DNA from: Lachnospiraceae bacterium
Lineage (GTDB): Bacteria > Bacillota > Clostridia > Lachnospirales > Lachnospiraceae
Direction: 5' to 3'
DNA: 38,568 bases
Assembly: GCA_017457865.1 (NCBI GenBank)
Contig: JAFTGN010000092.1
Location: forward strand, 1-38,568
Position 1 is the first letter of the stretch; each line of letters opens with the position of its first letter. The notes beneath the pieces were generated by a model. It was not told the origin of the DNA, ran no database searches, and was given only the letters and a program-made list of their open reading frames with translations. Both the position numbers and the translations under genes were made by a program. Below, in pieces: positions 1 through 7,786 of this stretch.

Positions 1-2
1 AT

Positions 3-182
3 CTGCTCATTTTGGTATATCATAAGAGTAGCACCTTTCTTTGGTTGGTATTGATTGGGGTAATCTTATTATACCAGAGATTTGGTGCTATTTTAATGTC
101 AATATACCTATTTATTCCAAAAAATTGCTTGAAAAATCAAGGGTTAGCACTGGTTATGCTGGTGGGAAAGTTGAGATTATAA
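3..182 (+). CDS. C-terminal end of an unidentified membrane protein (cut by window edge)
   Basis: A frame is open from the first bases to a TAA at 180-182, about 59 codons. The translation is strongly hydrophobic, with a likely membrane helix (FLWLVLIGVILLY) followed by a second short hydrophobic stretch and a basic tail. This composition is what the end of a multi-pass membrane protein looks like, but no family motif is visible. The start lies outside the window. It could also be a decayed fragment, since the next ORF is a small hydrophobic one in another frame. Confidence 0.3.
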   Translation: MLILVYHKSSTFLWLVLIGVILLYQRFGAILMSIYLFIPKNCLKNQGLALVMLVGKLRL

Positions 183-195
183 TTTTATTCGAGTC

Positions 196-390
196 TTGAT
201 ATCAAAAACAGAAGCAGGATTGTATGTGCCGTTGCTTGGGGTGCTAACCCTTGTGATTTTGATACTGTCCATACAGGGGTATGGTGCGAGTGCATCTACT
301 ATGCAAGCGGAAGAAAGTGTTTCATCTCAAATGATATCCACCGAAACAATAGAAACCTTTGGATTGAACACAGAGGATATATTGCAGTAA
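196..390 (+). CDS. Small single-pass membrane protein or gene remnant, unknown
   Basis: An ORF of 64 codons whose only usable in-frame start is TTG at 196; no convincing ribosome binding site precedes it. Residues 10-27 form a hydrophobic helix (VPLLGVLTLVILILSIQG), followed by a Ser/Glu/Thr-rich tail that would lie outside the membrane. It ends one base before a strong terminator at 392-425, so the frame may be the true 3' end of a transcription unit. It may be an independent small protein, or the 3' part of the membrane gene upstream after a frameshift. I do not recognise it. Confidence 0.3.
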   Translation: MISKTEAGLYVPLLGVLTLVILILSIQGYGASASTMQAEESVSSQMISTETIETFGLNTEDILQ

Positions 391-391
391 C

Positions 392-425
392 AAAAAATTG
401 TGCGGGTTTTCCTGCACAATTTTTT
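392..425. terminator. Bidirectional intrinsic terminator
   Basis: A perfect 12-bp inverted repeat, AAAAAATTGTGC / GCACAATTTTTT, surrounds a 10-base loop. The A-run on one side and T-run on the other allow termination in both directions. It separates the membrane ORFs from the AAA ATPase operon. Confidence 0.85.
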
Positions 426-436
426 CGTTCCATCCA

Positions 437-473
437 TTGAGGAAAAAACGGTTGTATGATATGCTATATCATA
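437..473 (+). promoter_or_regulatory. Probable promoter with palindrome over the -10, upstream of AAA ATPase operon
   Basis: TTGAGG (437-442) lies 17 bp from TATGCT (460-465), a modest sigma-A-like promoter. The -10 is embedded in a perfect 8-bp inverted repeat, TATGATAT-GCT-ATATCATA (455-473), a possible operator. AT-rich palindromes occur by chance fairly often, so the regulatory role is inference. Confidence 0.45.
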
Positions 474-526
474 TAGAATCTGATGATAGAATGATGTATG
501 ATCGCACATGCATAGGAGTGAGATAG

Positions 527-1699
527 ATGAGGAGACGATTTAATACCACCGGCAGTTGTAATCCCAAACAGCACTATATGGTAAACATGGACAGCCGTCT
601 GGCGGAGATCAGAGAGATGGTAGCATATGGGGATTACTTTACCATCAACCGGGCGAGACAGTATGGGAAGACCACTTTGTTGCGTGCGTTAGGGACATAT
701 TTGGAGCCGGATTATATTGTGGTGGGGATGGATTTTCAGTTTTTCACACACGAGAGCTTTCGGGATGAAAGGGCATTTGTGTCTTCTTTTACAGAGAATT
801 TTTTGTGGGCATTGCAGGGAGTCAGTGGGGTAGATGAGAAAGTCCTTGCACAGATGCAGGAGGAAATCGGGAGCGACACGTATGGGTTGACCAGACTGTT
901 TTATTATCTGAGAGTGTTTTGCAGCAGGGCAGAGAGACCGGTTGTGTTACTGATTGATGAGGTGGATAGTGCCAGCAACAATCAGGTGTTTCTGGATTTT
1001 CTTGGGTTGCTGCGAGGATGTTATCTGCACAGAGATAGATATGAGACCTTTCAGTCTGTCATTTTGGCAGGTGTGTACGACATAAAAAGATTGAAGGACA
1101 AGATACGTTCGGACGAGACGCGAAGAAACAATAGCCCGTGGAATATTGCGGCTGATTTTAATGTGGATATGAGTTTTCATGTAACGGATATACAGGGAAT
1201 GCTTGCTGCGTATGAACAGGATTATCACACTGGCATGGCGTTATCAGAGATGGCACAGTTGCTGTATGATTACACCTCTGGTTATCCGTTTTTGGTGTCT
1301 AGATTATGTAAGCTGTTAGACGAGCAGGTGGCAGGACGGATAGAGGGATATCCGGACAAAGCGTCTGCGTGGACGAAGGCAGGATTTTTAGAGGCAGTGA
1401 AGCTGTTGTTGGCAGAGAAGAATACACTATTTGAATATTTAACTAATAAGATAATGAACTATCCGGAACTGAGACAGATGTTACATAGGGTACTATTTTC
1501 TGAAAACAAGATTATGTATAATACATACAATGAAACAATTGGAATTGCGACGATGCTTGGCTGTGTAAAAAATCAGAATGGTGTTTTAACTATGGCAAAT
1601 CCTATTTTTGAAACTCGCCTGTATAATTTATTTTTATCAGAGAAAGCGTTGGATAGCATACTGTATACAGAAGAAGCAGGAGACCGGACTTGTACATGA
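527..1699 (+). CDS. AAA-like ATPase without C-terminal PD-(D/E)XK domain
   Basis: A 390-residue P-loop ATPase of the gut-Firmicute 'AAA-like' family, often annotated alongside DUF1703/PDDEXK proteins. The Walker A variant ARQYGKTT is at residues 43-50 and Walker B VVLLIDEVD at 139-147. The segment AGVYDIKRLKDKIR and the later winged-helix-like part (TSGYPFLVSRLCKL) are typical. From memory, relatives run to about 500 residues or more and continue after the IFETRLYN block into a nuclease-like domain. Here the protein stops 25 residues after that block, leaving ATPase and lid only. The start is ATG 527, preceded by AGGAG. The next ATPase gene begins 40 bp downstream, so they are probably co-transcribed. 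The role of the family is unknown; defence or mobile-element functions are sometimes suggested. Confidence 0.8.
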   Translation: MRRRFNTTGSCNPKQHYMVNMDSRLAEIREMVAYGDYFTINRARQYGKTTLLRALGTYLEPDYIVVGMDFQFFTHESFRDERAFVSSFTENFLWALQGVSGVDEKVLAQMQEEIGSDTYGLTRLFYYLRVFCSRAERPVVLLIDEVDSASNNQVFLDFLGLLRGCYLHRDRYETFQSVILAGVYDIKRLKDKIRSDETRRNNSPWNIAADFNVDMSFHVTDIQGMLAAYEQDYHTGMALSEMAQLLYDYTSGYPFLVSRLCKLLDEQVAGRIEGYPDKASAWTKAGFLEAVKLLLAEKNTLFEYLTNKIMNYPELRQMLHRVLFSENKIMYNTYNETIGIATMLGCVKNQNGVLTMANPIFETRLYNLFLSEKALDSILYTEEAGDRTCT

Positions 1700-1739
1700 C
1701 AGAAAGTGTAAGGAAAATGGAAAGGGGGAGCATCTGGAG

Positions 1740-2909
1740 ATGGGAAATTATTTGAATCCGACAACAGTGTTGGATGCATATGCGAAAGAATACAATAGTC
1801 CTTATTTTGTAGATAAATCTATGATGCTGAAAGAACTGATTCCAAGAATCGGAACGAGTATGAATGATATCTGCATCACCAGACCGAGACGGTTTGGAAA
1901 ATCGGTTATGGCGAATATGATTGCCTCTTTTTTTTCAAGGGAATGCGAAGGGGCAGATATTTTTGATACGTTGAAGATTGCAAATTTCAATCAATATGAA
2001 GAATACATGGGAAAACATGATGTGATCTTCATCTCTTTGAATGAATTGCCACGGAAGTGTAGAAGTTATGAACAGTATATTGACAGGATTGAAACTCGTC
2101 TGCTTCATGATTTGAAGCAAGCATATCCAAAGGCGGTGATAGAGGAAGAAGATGCAGTGTGGGATGCCCTGACGGCAGTTTTCAATGCGTATGATTCCAA
2201 ACGCTTTATTTTTGTTTTGGATGAGTGGGATTTTATTTTTCATCGGAATTTTGTGACAGAGCAGGACAAGAAAGACTATATAGATTTTCTAAGTAACTTG
2301 TTAAAGGGAAAAGCATATGTTGCGCTTGCATATATGACGGGAATTTTACCCATTGCCAAGTATTCCAGTGGTTCTGAATTGAATATGTTTCTGGAATATA
2401 CGATGGTGACAGAGGAAATGTACAGCGAATATTTCGGATTTACAGAAGAGGAAGTAGATGATTTATATGCCAGATTTTTGCAAAAGCAGGAGCATCCCAT
2501 GGTCACACGGGAGGGGCTGAGAGCATGGTATGATGGATACCATACAAAGCAGGGCGAGCGGGTATACAATCCTCGTTCTGTAGTGGCTGCTTTGACCAAC
2601 AACAATCTGGGAAATTACTGGACCAGTGCCGGACCATATGATGAAATCTTTTACTATATTGAGCATAATACAGCAGAGATTCGGGATGATCTTGCACGAA
2701 TGGCAGCTGGGATTCCGGTTCCGGCTAAAGTGCGGGAATATGCTGCCACATCCATGAATCTGACCACGAAAGATGAGATTTTTTCTGCGATGGTTGTGTA
2801 TGGGTTTCTCAGTTATGAAAATGGCTGTGTGCGTATTCCAAACAAAGAGCTAATGGATAAATTTGACGACATGCTGTTAAAAGAAAAAATGAGTTGTCAT
2901 GCTTCATGA
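1740..2909 (+). CDS. AAA-ATPase_like (PF09820-type) protein lacking its C-terminal nuclease domain
   Basis: A 389-residue ATPase of the PF09820 type. The start is ATG 1740 because GGGGGAG lies just upstream and family similarity begins at once (YFVDKS, then ITRPRRFGKS). Walker A RPRRFGKS is at residues 48-55 and Walker B FIFVLDEWD at 156-164. The block YNPRSVVAAL...YWTSAGPYDEI is characteristic. Typical members are 500-580 residues, with a PDDEXK_9/DUF1703 nuclease-like domain after the 'RIPNKELM' segment. Here the chain ends about 20 residues after that segment. The next gene starts 23 bp later, so no nuclease remnant is present. It belongs to a different ATPase subfamily from its upstream neighbour yet has lost the same domain, which suggests they act together. 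Function unknown. Confidence 0.82.
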   Translation: MGNYLNPTTVLDAYAKEYNSPYFVDKSMMLKELIPRIGTSMNDICITRPRRFGKSVMANMIASFFSRECEGADIFDTLKIANFNQYEEYMGKHDVIFISLNELPRKCRSYEQYIDRIETRLLHDLKQAYPKAVIEEEDAVWDALTAVFNAYDSKRFIFVLDEWDFIFHRNFVTEQDKKDYIDFLSNLLKGKAYVALAYMTGILPIAKYSSGSELNMFLEYTMVTEEMYSEYFGFTEEEVDDLYARFLQKQEHPMVTREGLRAWYDGYHTKQGERVYNPRSVVAALTNNNLGNYWTSAGPYDEIFYYIEHNTAEIRDDLARMAAGIPVPAKVREYAATSMNLTTKDEIFSAMVVYGFLSYENGCVRIPNKELMDKFDDMLLKEKMSCHAS

Positions 2910-2932
2910 AGTGAGAAAAGGAGACAAAGTTG

Positions 2933-3592
2933 ATGAAAGAAAGTAAAGAAACTGTACAATATTTAGATATGTATTTGAAAGAATTGGAGCAGATTGCAGT
3001 CTGCGAGAGAGAGGAGCAGGAACGGCTGCTGAAGCAGATGGTGGCTGGCGATCTGGATGCCAGAAACCGTCTGGTGGAGGGGAACTTGCGCCGTGCGGCA
3101 GAGATTGCGGCAGGCTATGTAAAGGCCGGTGTGTCTGCAGCAGAGCTGGTGGCAGAGGCCAATCTGGCGCTGACCCTGGCAGTGGAACAGTATGCCAATG
3201 ACCATCTGCCGGTGCCGGCGTTGTTTGCAGAGGAAGAGGCAGTCAGTGGAGGCAGTGTGGATCATCCGTCCTTTGTCCGGTTTACAGAGCAGTATATCAG
3301 AGCCAGCCTAGATGATTATGTGGAGGATGAGCACAAATCAGAGGATGCCGGTTCTCAGATTGCCACCATGATGAATGTGATGGATACAGTGACCAAAAAG
3401 CTGGCAGAAGAATATGGCAGGGAAGCTACATTAGAAGAAGTGGCCCAGGTCATGAAGATGGAAGCAGAGGATGTGAAGGTGCTCATGAAGATGGCGTTAG
3501 ATGCAGTTTCTTCTGCAGTGCCACAGGAAGAAACGGATGAAGTTTATTTAGATGAGGAAGAAAATCTGTATTCTGGCGGGGAGGAATTTTAA
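2933..3592 (+). CDS. Sigma-70-like protein with regions 1.2/2 and 3, no region 4
   Basis: A 219-residue acidic protein. Residues 8-35 (YLDMYLKELEQI, EEQERLLKQM) match sigma region 1.2, and residues 40-85 (GDLDARNRLVEGNLRRAAEIAAGYV) match the 2.1/2.2 core-binding helices. Residues 148-185 (TKKLAEEYGREATLEEVAQVM) match region 3. The aromatic promoter-melting and -10-binding part (2.3/2.4) is not recognisable, and there is no region 4 helix-turn-helix. The C-terminus is a run of acidic residues instead. I recall similar proteins in Lachnospiraceae, so it is probably a maintained family rather than debris. It could bind core RNA polymerase without recognising promoters. ATG 2933 is chosen over TTG 2930; GGAG lies upstream. 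It is the likely third gene of the ATPase operon. Confidence 0.65.
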   Translation: MKESKETVQYLDMYLKELEQIAVCEREEQERLLKQMVAGDLDARNRLVEGNLRRAAEIAAGYVKAGVSAAELVAEANLALTLAVEQYANDHLPVPALFAEEEAVSGGSVDHPSFVRFTEQYIRASLDDYVEDEHKSEDAGSQIATMMNVMDTVTKKLAEEYGREATLEEVAQVMKMEAEDVKVLMKMALDAVSSAVPQEETDEVYLDEEENLYSGGEEF

Positions 3593-3705
3593 GCAAAGGT
3601 GTCGTCCAAAACGGATATGTTCCACTTACATGGCAAAACAGACGGTCATGGTCTTCATGAAAAAATAATCTTGCAAAAAAGAACTTTTCAAATGCGGAAA
3701 TGCTA

Positions 3706-3733
3706 TTGAAACGAAAAGGAAAAATGTTATAAT
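3706..3733 (+). promoter_or_regulatory. Sigma-A promoter of purL
   Basis: TTGAAA (3706-3711), a 16-bp spacer, then TATAAT (3728-3733). The predicted start near 3740 leaves an untranslated leader of about 160 nt before purL. Confidence 0.75.
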
Positions 3734-3739
3734 AAAGCA

Positions 3740-3895
3740 GAGTGATGAATACCGGTGGATTTGACCGGTTGTTCATTGCAAGGAATCAAATCATGTGGGA
3801 GAAGGATGGGTTTTGGAGTCAGAACCTGTCGAAGACTTGTGTAGGAGCCACAGGAATTGGAATCTCCCAAATAAACCGCTCCCCAAGGAAAGGAT
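3740..3895 (+). promoter_or_regulatory. Structured 5' leader of purL, candidate cis-regulatory RNA
   Basis: The leader can fold into one long hairpin followed by a three-way junction. Hairpin 1 pairs ATGAA-ACCGGT with ACCGGT-TTCAT (about 3745-3776). The junction closes with GGGAG (3797-3801) and CTCCC (about 3863-3867). Inside are GGTTTT/AGAACC with loop GGAGTC, and CTTGTG/CACAGG with loop TAGGAGC. Both loops carry GGAG. I could not match it to the purine, PRPP, ZTP, THF or glutamine riboswitch consensus that I remember. No terminator precedes the start codon, so control, if any, would be translational or through RNA stability. Confidence 0.45.
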
Positions 3896-3900
3896 AAAAA

Positions 3901-6900
3901 ATGAGCGTCAAGAGAGTCTACGTTGAGAAGAAACCACCATTTGCAGTAAAGGCAAAGGAACTTTCTGATGAGTTGACCAATTATCTGGGAATCAAGACAG
4001 CAGACAAGGTCAGAGTATGTATTCGCTATGACATTGAAAATCTGTCTGATGAGACTTATGAGAAATCTAAGGCGACGATTTTTTCGGAAGCACCGGTAGA
4101 TGATTTATATGAAGGGGAGCTGCCATGCGAACCAGATGATATTGTATTTTCTGTAGAATACCTGCCGGGTCAGTTTGACCAGAGAGCAGATTCCGCAGAG
4201 CAGTGTGTGAAGCTGTTGAATGAGAAGGAAAATCCCATCATTCGCTCTGCTACCACTTATGTGATTTCCGGAAAGCTGACAGAGGCGCAGATTGCCGCAG
4301 TGAAGCAGCACTGCATCAATCCGGTAGACTCCAGAGAGGCTGCCAATGCCATTCCGGACACTTTGATCACAGCTTTTGAAGAACCGGCAGATGTACTGGT
4401 ATTTGACGGTTTTACAGAGATGGATGAGACTGCGTTAAAGGCATTGTATGATTCTTTGAATCTGGCTATGACCTTTAAAGATTTCCTGCACATTCAGAAT
4501 TATTTTGCAGGGGAGGAACACAGAAACCCCACCATGACAGAGATTCGTGTACTGGATACCTACTGGTCTGACCATTGCCGTCATACCACCTTCCAGACAG
4601 AGTTGAAGAATGTGGAATTTTTAGATGGCTATTATAAAGAAGCGATCGAGGGCACATATGAAGCATATAAGCAGACCTTCAAGGAATTGTATGCAGACCG
4701 TCCGGACAAGTTTGTCTGCCTGATGGATGTGGCTTTGATGGCGATGAAGAAGTTAAAGAAGGAAGGGAAGCTGGCAGATCAGGAGGAGTCTGATGAGATC
4801 AATGCCTGCTCCATCGTGGTACCGGTAGAGGTAGACGGAGAGACTGAGGAATGGCTGGTGAACTTTAAGAATGAGACACACAACCATCCCACAGAGATCG
4901 AGCCATTTGGTGGTGCGGCTACCTGTCTGGGTGGCGCCATCCGTGATCCCCTGTCTGGACGTACCTATGTGTATCAGGCAATGCGTATCACCGGTGCAGC
5001 AGATCCCACTCTGCCGGTAGACCAGACGATGCCTGGCAAGCTGCCCCAGAAGAAGATCGTGACCACTGCAGCAGCAGGTTACAGCTCTTACGGTAACCAG
5101 ATCGGTCTGGCAACCGGTTATGTAAAGGAATTGTATCATCCAAACTACGTGGCAAAGCGTATGGAGATTGGTGCAGTCATGGGTGCGGCACCGAGACGTG
5201 CGGTGATTCGTGAGACATCTGATCCGGGCGATATCATCATCTTACTGGGTGGACGTACCGGACGTGACGGCTGCGGCGGTGCAACCGGTTCTTCCAAGGC
5301 TCATACCACCACATCTATTGACACTTGTGGTGCAGAGGTGCAGAAGGGAAATGCGCCTACAGAGCGTAAGATTCAGAGACTGTTCCGCAGAGAGGAAGTC
5401 AGCTATCTGATCAAGAAGTGTAATGACTTTGGTGCCGGTGGTGTATCCGTAGCCATCGGTGAACTGGCAGCCGGTCTGGAAGTAGAGTTAGATAAGGTAC
5501 CAAAGAAGTATGCAGGTCTGGACGGCACAGAGATTGCCATTTCCGAGTCTCAGGAGCGTATGGCAGTGGTAGTAGATCCTAAGGATGTAGACCAGTTCCT
5601 GGCTTATGCGGCAGAGGAAAACTTAGAGGCAGTGCCGGTGGCAGTGGTCACAGAAGATCCTCGTCTGGTACTGAAATGGAGAGGCAAAGACATCGTCAAT
5701 ATCAGCCGTGCATTCTTAGATACCAACGGTGCCCATCAGGCGACTGACGTAGAAGTGTCTATGCCAAATCCGGAAGAAGATTATTTTGCGGCAAAGCCTG
5801 TGACAGATGTGAAGACTGCATGGATGGATATGTTAGGCGATCTGAATGTATGCTCCCAGAAGGGTCTGGTGGAAATGTTTGACGGTTCCATCGGTGCAGG
5901 TTCTGTGTTGATGCCATACGGTGGAAAGTACCAGCTGACAGAGACACAGGCGATGGTTGCCAAACTGCCCGTATTAAAGGGTGACTGCGATGCAGTGACC
6001 ATGATGGCATATGGTTTCAATCCATACCTGTCTTCCTGGAGTCCATACCATGGTGCCATTTATGCAGTGGTAGAGTCCATTTCCAAGATTGTGGCAGCAG
6101 GTGGAGATTATTCCAAGATCCGTATGACCTATCAGGAATATTTCCGCAGAATGGGCGACAAGTCTACCTGGGGTGAGCCGTTGTCTGCACTGCTTGGCGC
6201 ATATGATGCCCAGATGGGATTTGGTCTGCCCTCCATCGGTGGTAAGGATTCTATGTCCGGTTCCTTCAATGACATCAACGTACCGCCGACACTGGTATCT
6301 TTTGCAGTGGATGTGGCACATGAAAAGACCGTACTGACGCCGGAACTGAAGAAAGCTGGTAATGTACTGGTACTCTTTGAAGTGACACGGAACCAGTATG
6401 AACTGCCGGATTATGCACAGATCATGGAGCTATATGGCAAGTTCTATCAGGCAGTAGAGGCAGGTCAGATTCAGTCTGCTTATGCATTAGAAGCAAAGGG
6501 TATTGCAGAGGCAGTCAGCAAGATGGCATTTGGTAACCGGCTGGGCGTAACGATAGATGCATCTGTTGCAGCAGAAGAACTGTTTGCACCTGCATTTGGT
6601 TCCATCATTGCGGAAATGACAGCAGAAGATGCCGCAGCACTGGGCTTTGGCCGTGTGGTAGGTACTGTCACAGAACAGCAGGCATTTGTATACAAGGATA
6701 CTGTTGTGGACATGGAAGCAGCCATCACAGCATGGAAGGCACCATTAGAAAAGGTATTCCCGTCTGTATCCGGTGAGGCACAGGAGCCCACTCAGAATAC
6801 TCTGTATCGTGCAGACAGCATTTATGTATGCAAGAATAAGGTGGCGAAGCCAACCGTATTCATTCCGGTATTCCCGGGTACCAACTGCGAGTACGACAGT

Positions 6901-7644
6901 ATGAAGGCATTTGAGAGAGCCGGTGCCAATGTGAATATCAAAGTATTGAAGAATATGACAGAAAGCGACATTCGTGATTCTGTAGAAGTATATGAAAAGG
7001 CAATCCGTGAAGCACAGATCATCATGTTCCCGGGTGGTTTCTCCGCAGGTGACGAACCGGATGGTTCTGCAAAGTTCTTTGCAACGGCATTCCGCAATGC
7101 CAAGTTAAAGGAAGCAGTCATGGATCTGTTAAACAACCGTGACGGTCTGGCACTGGGTATCTGTAACGGATTCCAGGCACTGATCAAGTTAGGTCTGGTA
7201 CCATACGGTGAGATTCAGACCCAGACAGCAGATTCTCCGACACTGACCATGAACACCATTGGCCGTCATATTTCCAAGATGGCATATACAAAGGTAGTGA
7301 CAAACAAGTCTCCGTGGTTACAGGGTGCAGAACTGGGTGGTGTATACTGCAATCCGGCATCTCATGGAGAAGGCCGTTTCGTGGCAAGCAAGGAATGGAT
7401 CGACAAATTGTTTGCAAACGGACAGGTGGCCACCCAGTACGTGGACTGCTTCGGCAATCCGGCACAGGAGGAAGAGTGGAACATTAACGGTTCTTACAGT
7501 GCCATCGAGGGTATTACCAGTCCGGATGGCCGTGTGCTTGGTAAGATGGCACATTCTGAACGTAGAGGCAGAAGCGTGGCAATCAATATCTACGGAGAAC
7601 AGGATATGAAGATTTTCGAGTCCGGTGTGAAGTACTTCCAGTAA
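3901..7644 (+). CDS. purL: Phosphoribosylformylglycinamidine synthase, single-chain
   Basis: A 1247-residue enzyme converting FGAR, ATP and glutamine to FGAM in de novo purine synthesis (cytoplasm). In many Firmicutes this activity is split into PurS, PurQ and PurL; here it is one chain of the large type also found in Proteobacteria. An N-terminal PurS-like part is followed by the synthase domains (NETHNHPTEIEPFGGAAT, GGRTGRDGCGGATGSS) and a C-terminal class I glutamine amidotransferase. In the latter, FPGTNCEYD and GGFSAGDEPDG are present, the nucleophile is Cys1088 in LGICNGFQ, and the His/Glu pair is His1218/Glu1220 in MAHSERR. All key motifs are intact. The start ATG follows AAGGAAAGG. 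It has its own promoter and structured leader and is probably monocistronic. Confidence 0.97.
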   Translation: MSVKRVYVEKKPPFAVKAKELSDELTNYLGIKTADKVRVCIRYDIENLSDETYEKSKATIFSEAPVDDLYEGELPCEPDDIVFSVEYLPGQFDQRADSAEQCVKLLNEKENPIIRSATTYVISGKLTEAQIAAVKQHCINPVDSREAANAIPDTLITAFEEPADVLVFDGFTEMDETALKALYDSLNLAMTFKDFLHIQNYFAGEEHRNPTMTEIRVLDTYWSDHCRHTTFQTELKNVEFLDGYYKEAIEGTYEAYKQTFKELYADRPDKFVCLMDVALMAMKKLKKEGKLADQEESDEINACSIVVPVEVDGETEEWLVNFKNETHNHPTEIEPFGGAATCLGGAIRDPLSGRTYVYQAMRITGAADPTLPVDQTMPGKLPQKKIVTTAAAGYSSYGNQIGLATGYVKELYHPNYVAKRMEIGAVMGAAPRRAVIRETSDPGDIIILLGGRTGRDGCGGATGSSKAHTTTSIDTCGAEVQKGNAPTERKIQRLFRREEVSYLIKKCNDFGAGGVSVAIGELAAGLEVELDKVPKKYAGLDGTEIAISESQERMAVVVDPKDVDQFLAYAAEENLEAVPVAVVTEDPRLVLKWRGKDIVNISRAFLDTNGAHQATDVEVSMPNPEEDYFAAKPVTDVKTAWMDMLGDLNVCSQKGLVEMFDGSIGAGSVLMPYGGKYQLTETQAMVAKLPVLKGDCDAVTMMAYGFNPYLSSWSPYHGAIYAVVESISKIVAAGGDYSKIRMTYQEYFRRMGDKSTWGEPLSALLGAYDAQMGFGLPSIGGKDSMSGSFNDINVPPTLVSFAVDVAHEKTVLTPELKKAGNVLVLFEVTRNQYELPDYAQIMELYGKFYQAVEAGQIQSAYALEAKGIAEAVSKMAFGNRLGVTIDASVAAEELFAPAFGSIIAEMTAEDAAALGFGRVVGTVTEQQAFVYKDTVVDMEAAITAWKAPLEKVFPSVSGEAQEPTQNTLYRADSIYVCKNKVAKPTVFIPVFPGTNCEYDSMKAFERAGANVNIKVLKNMTESDIRDSVEVYEKAIREAQIIMFPGGFSAGDEPDGSAKFFATAFRNAKLKEAVMDLLNNRDGLALGICNGFQALIKLGLVPYGEIQTQTADSPTLTMNTIGRHISKMAYTKVVTNKSPWLQGAELGGVYCNPASHGEGRFVASKEWIDKLFANGQVATQYVDCFGNPAQEEEWNINGSYSAIEGITSPDGRVLGKMAHSERRGRSVAINIYGEQDMKIFESGVKYFQ

Positions 7645-7786
7645 GATATTTGGTACAGATGCAGAGTCAGATGGCGTGGAACAAACGTAAAATGGCTCTG
7701 AATCCATATCATATTGTTCAGTAGGTTTATGTGCGTGATTGGTTGATATGCAAGAGATGTGAGGACAGATAAGGGATGAGAGATAT

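Noticed and set aside
3740-3895. Purine, PRPP, ZTP, cobalamin or THF riboswitch upstream of purL
   Set aside because: The conserved core sequences of these classes, as I remember them, are not present.
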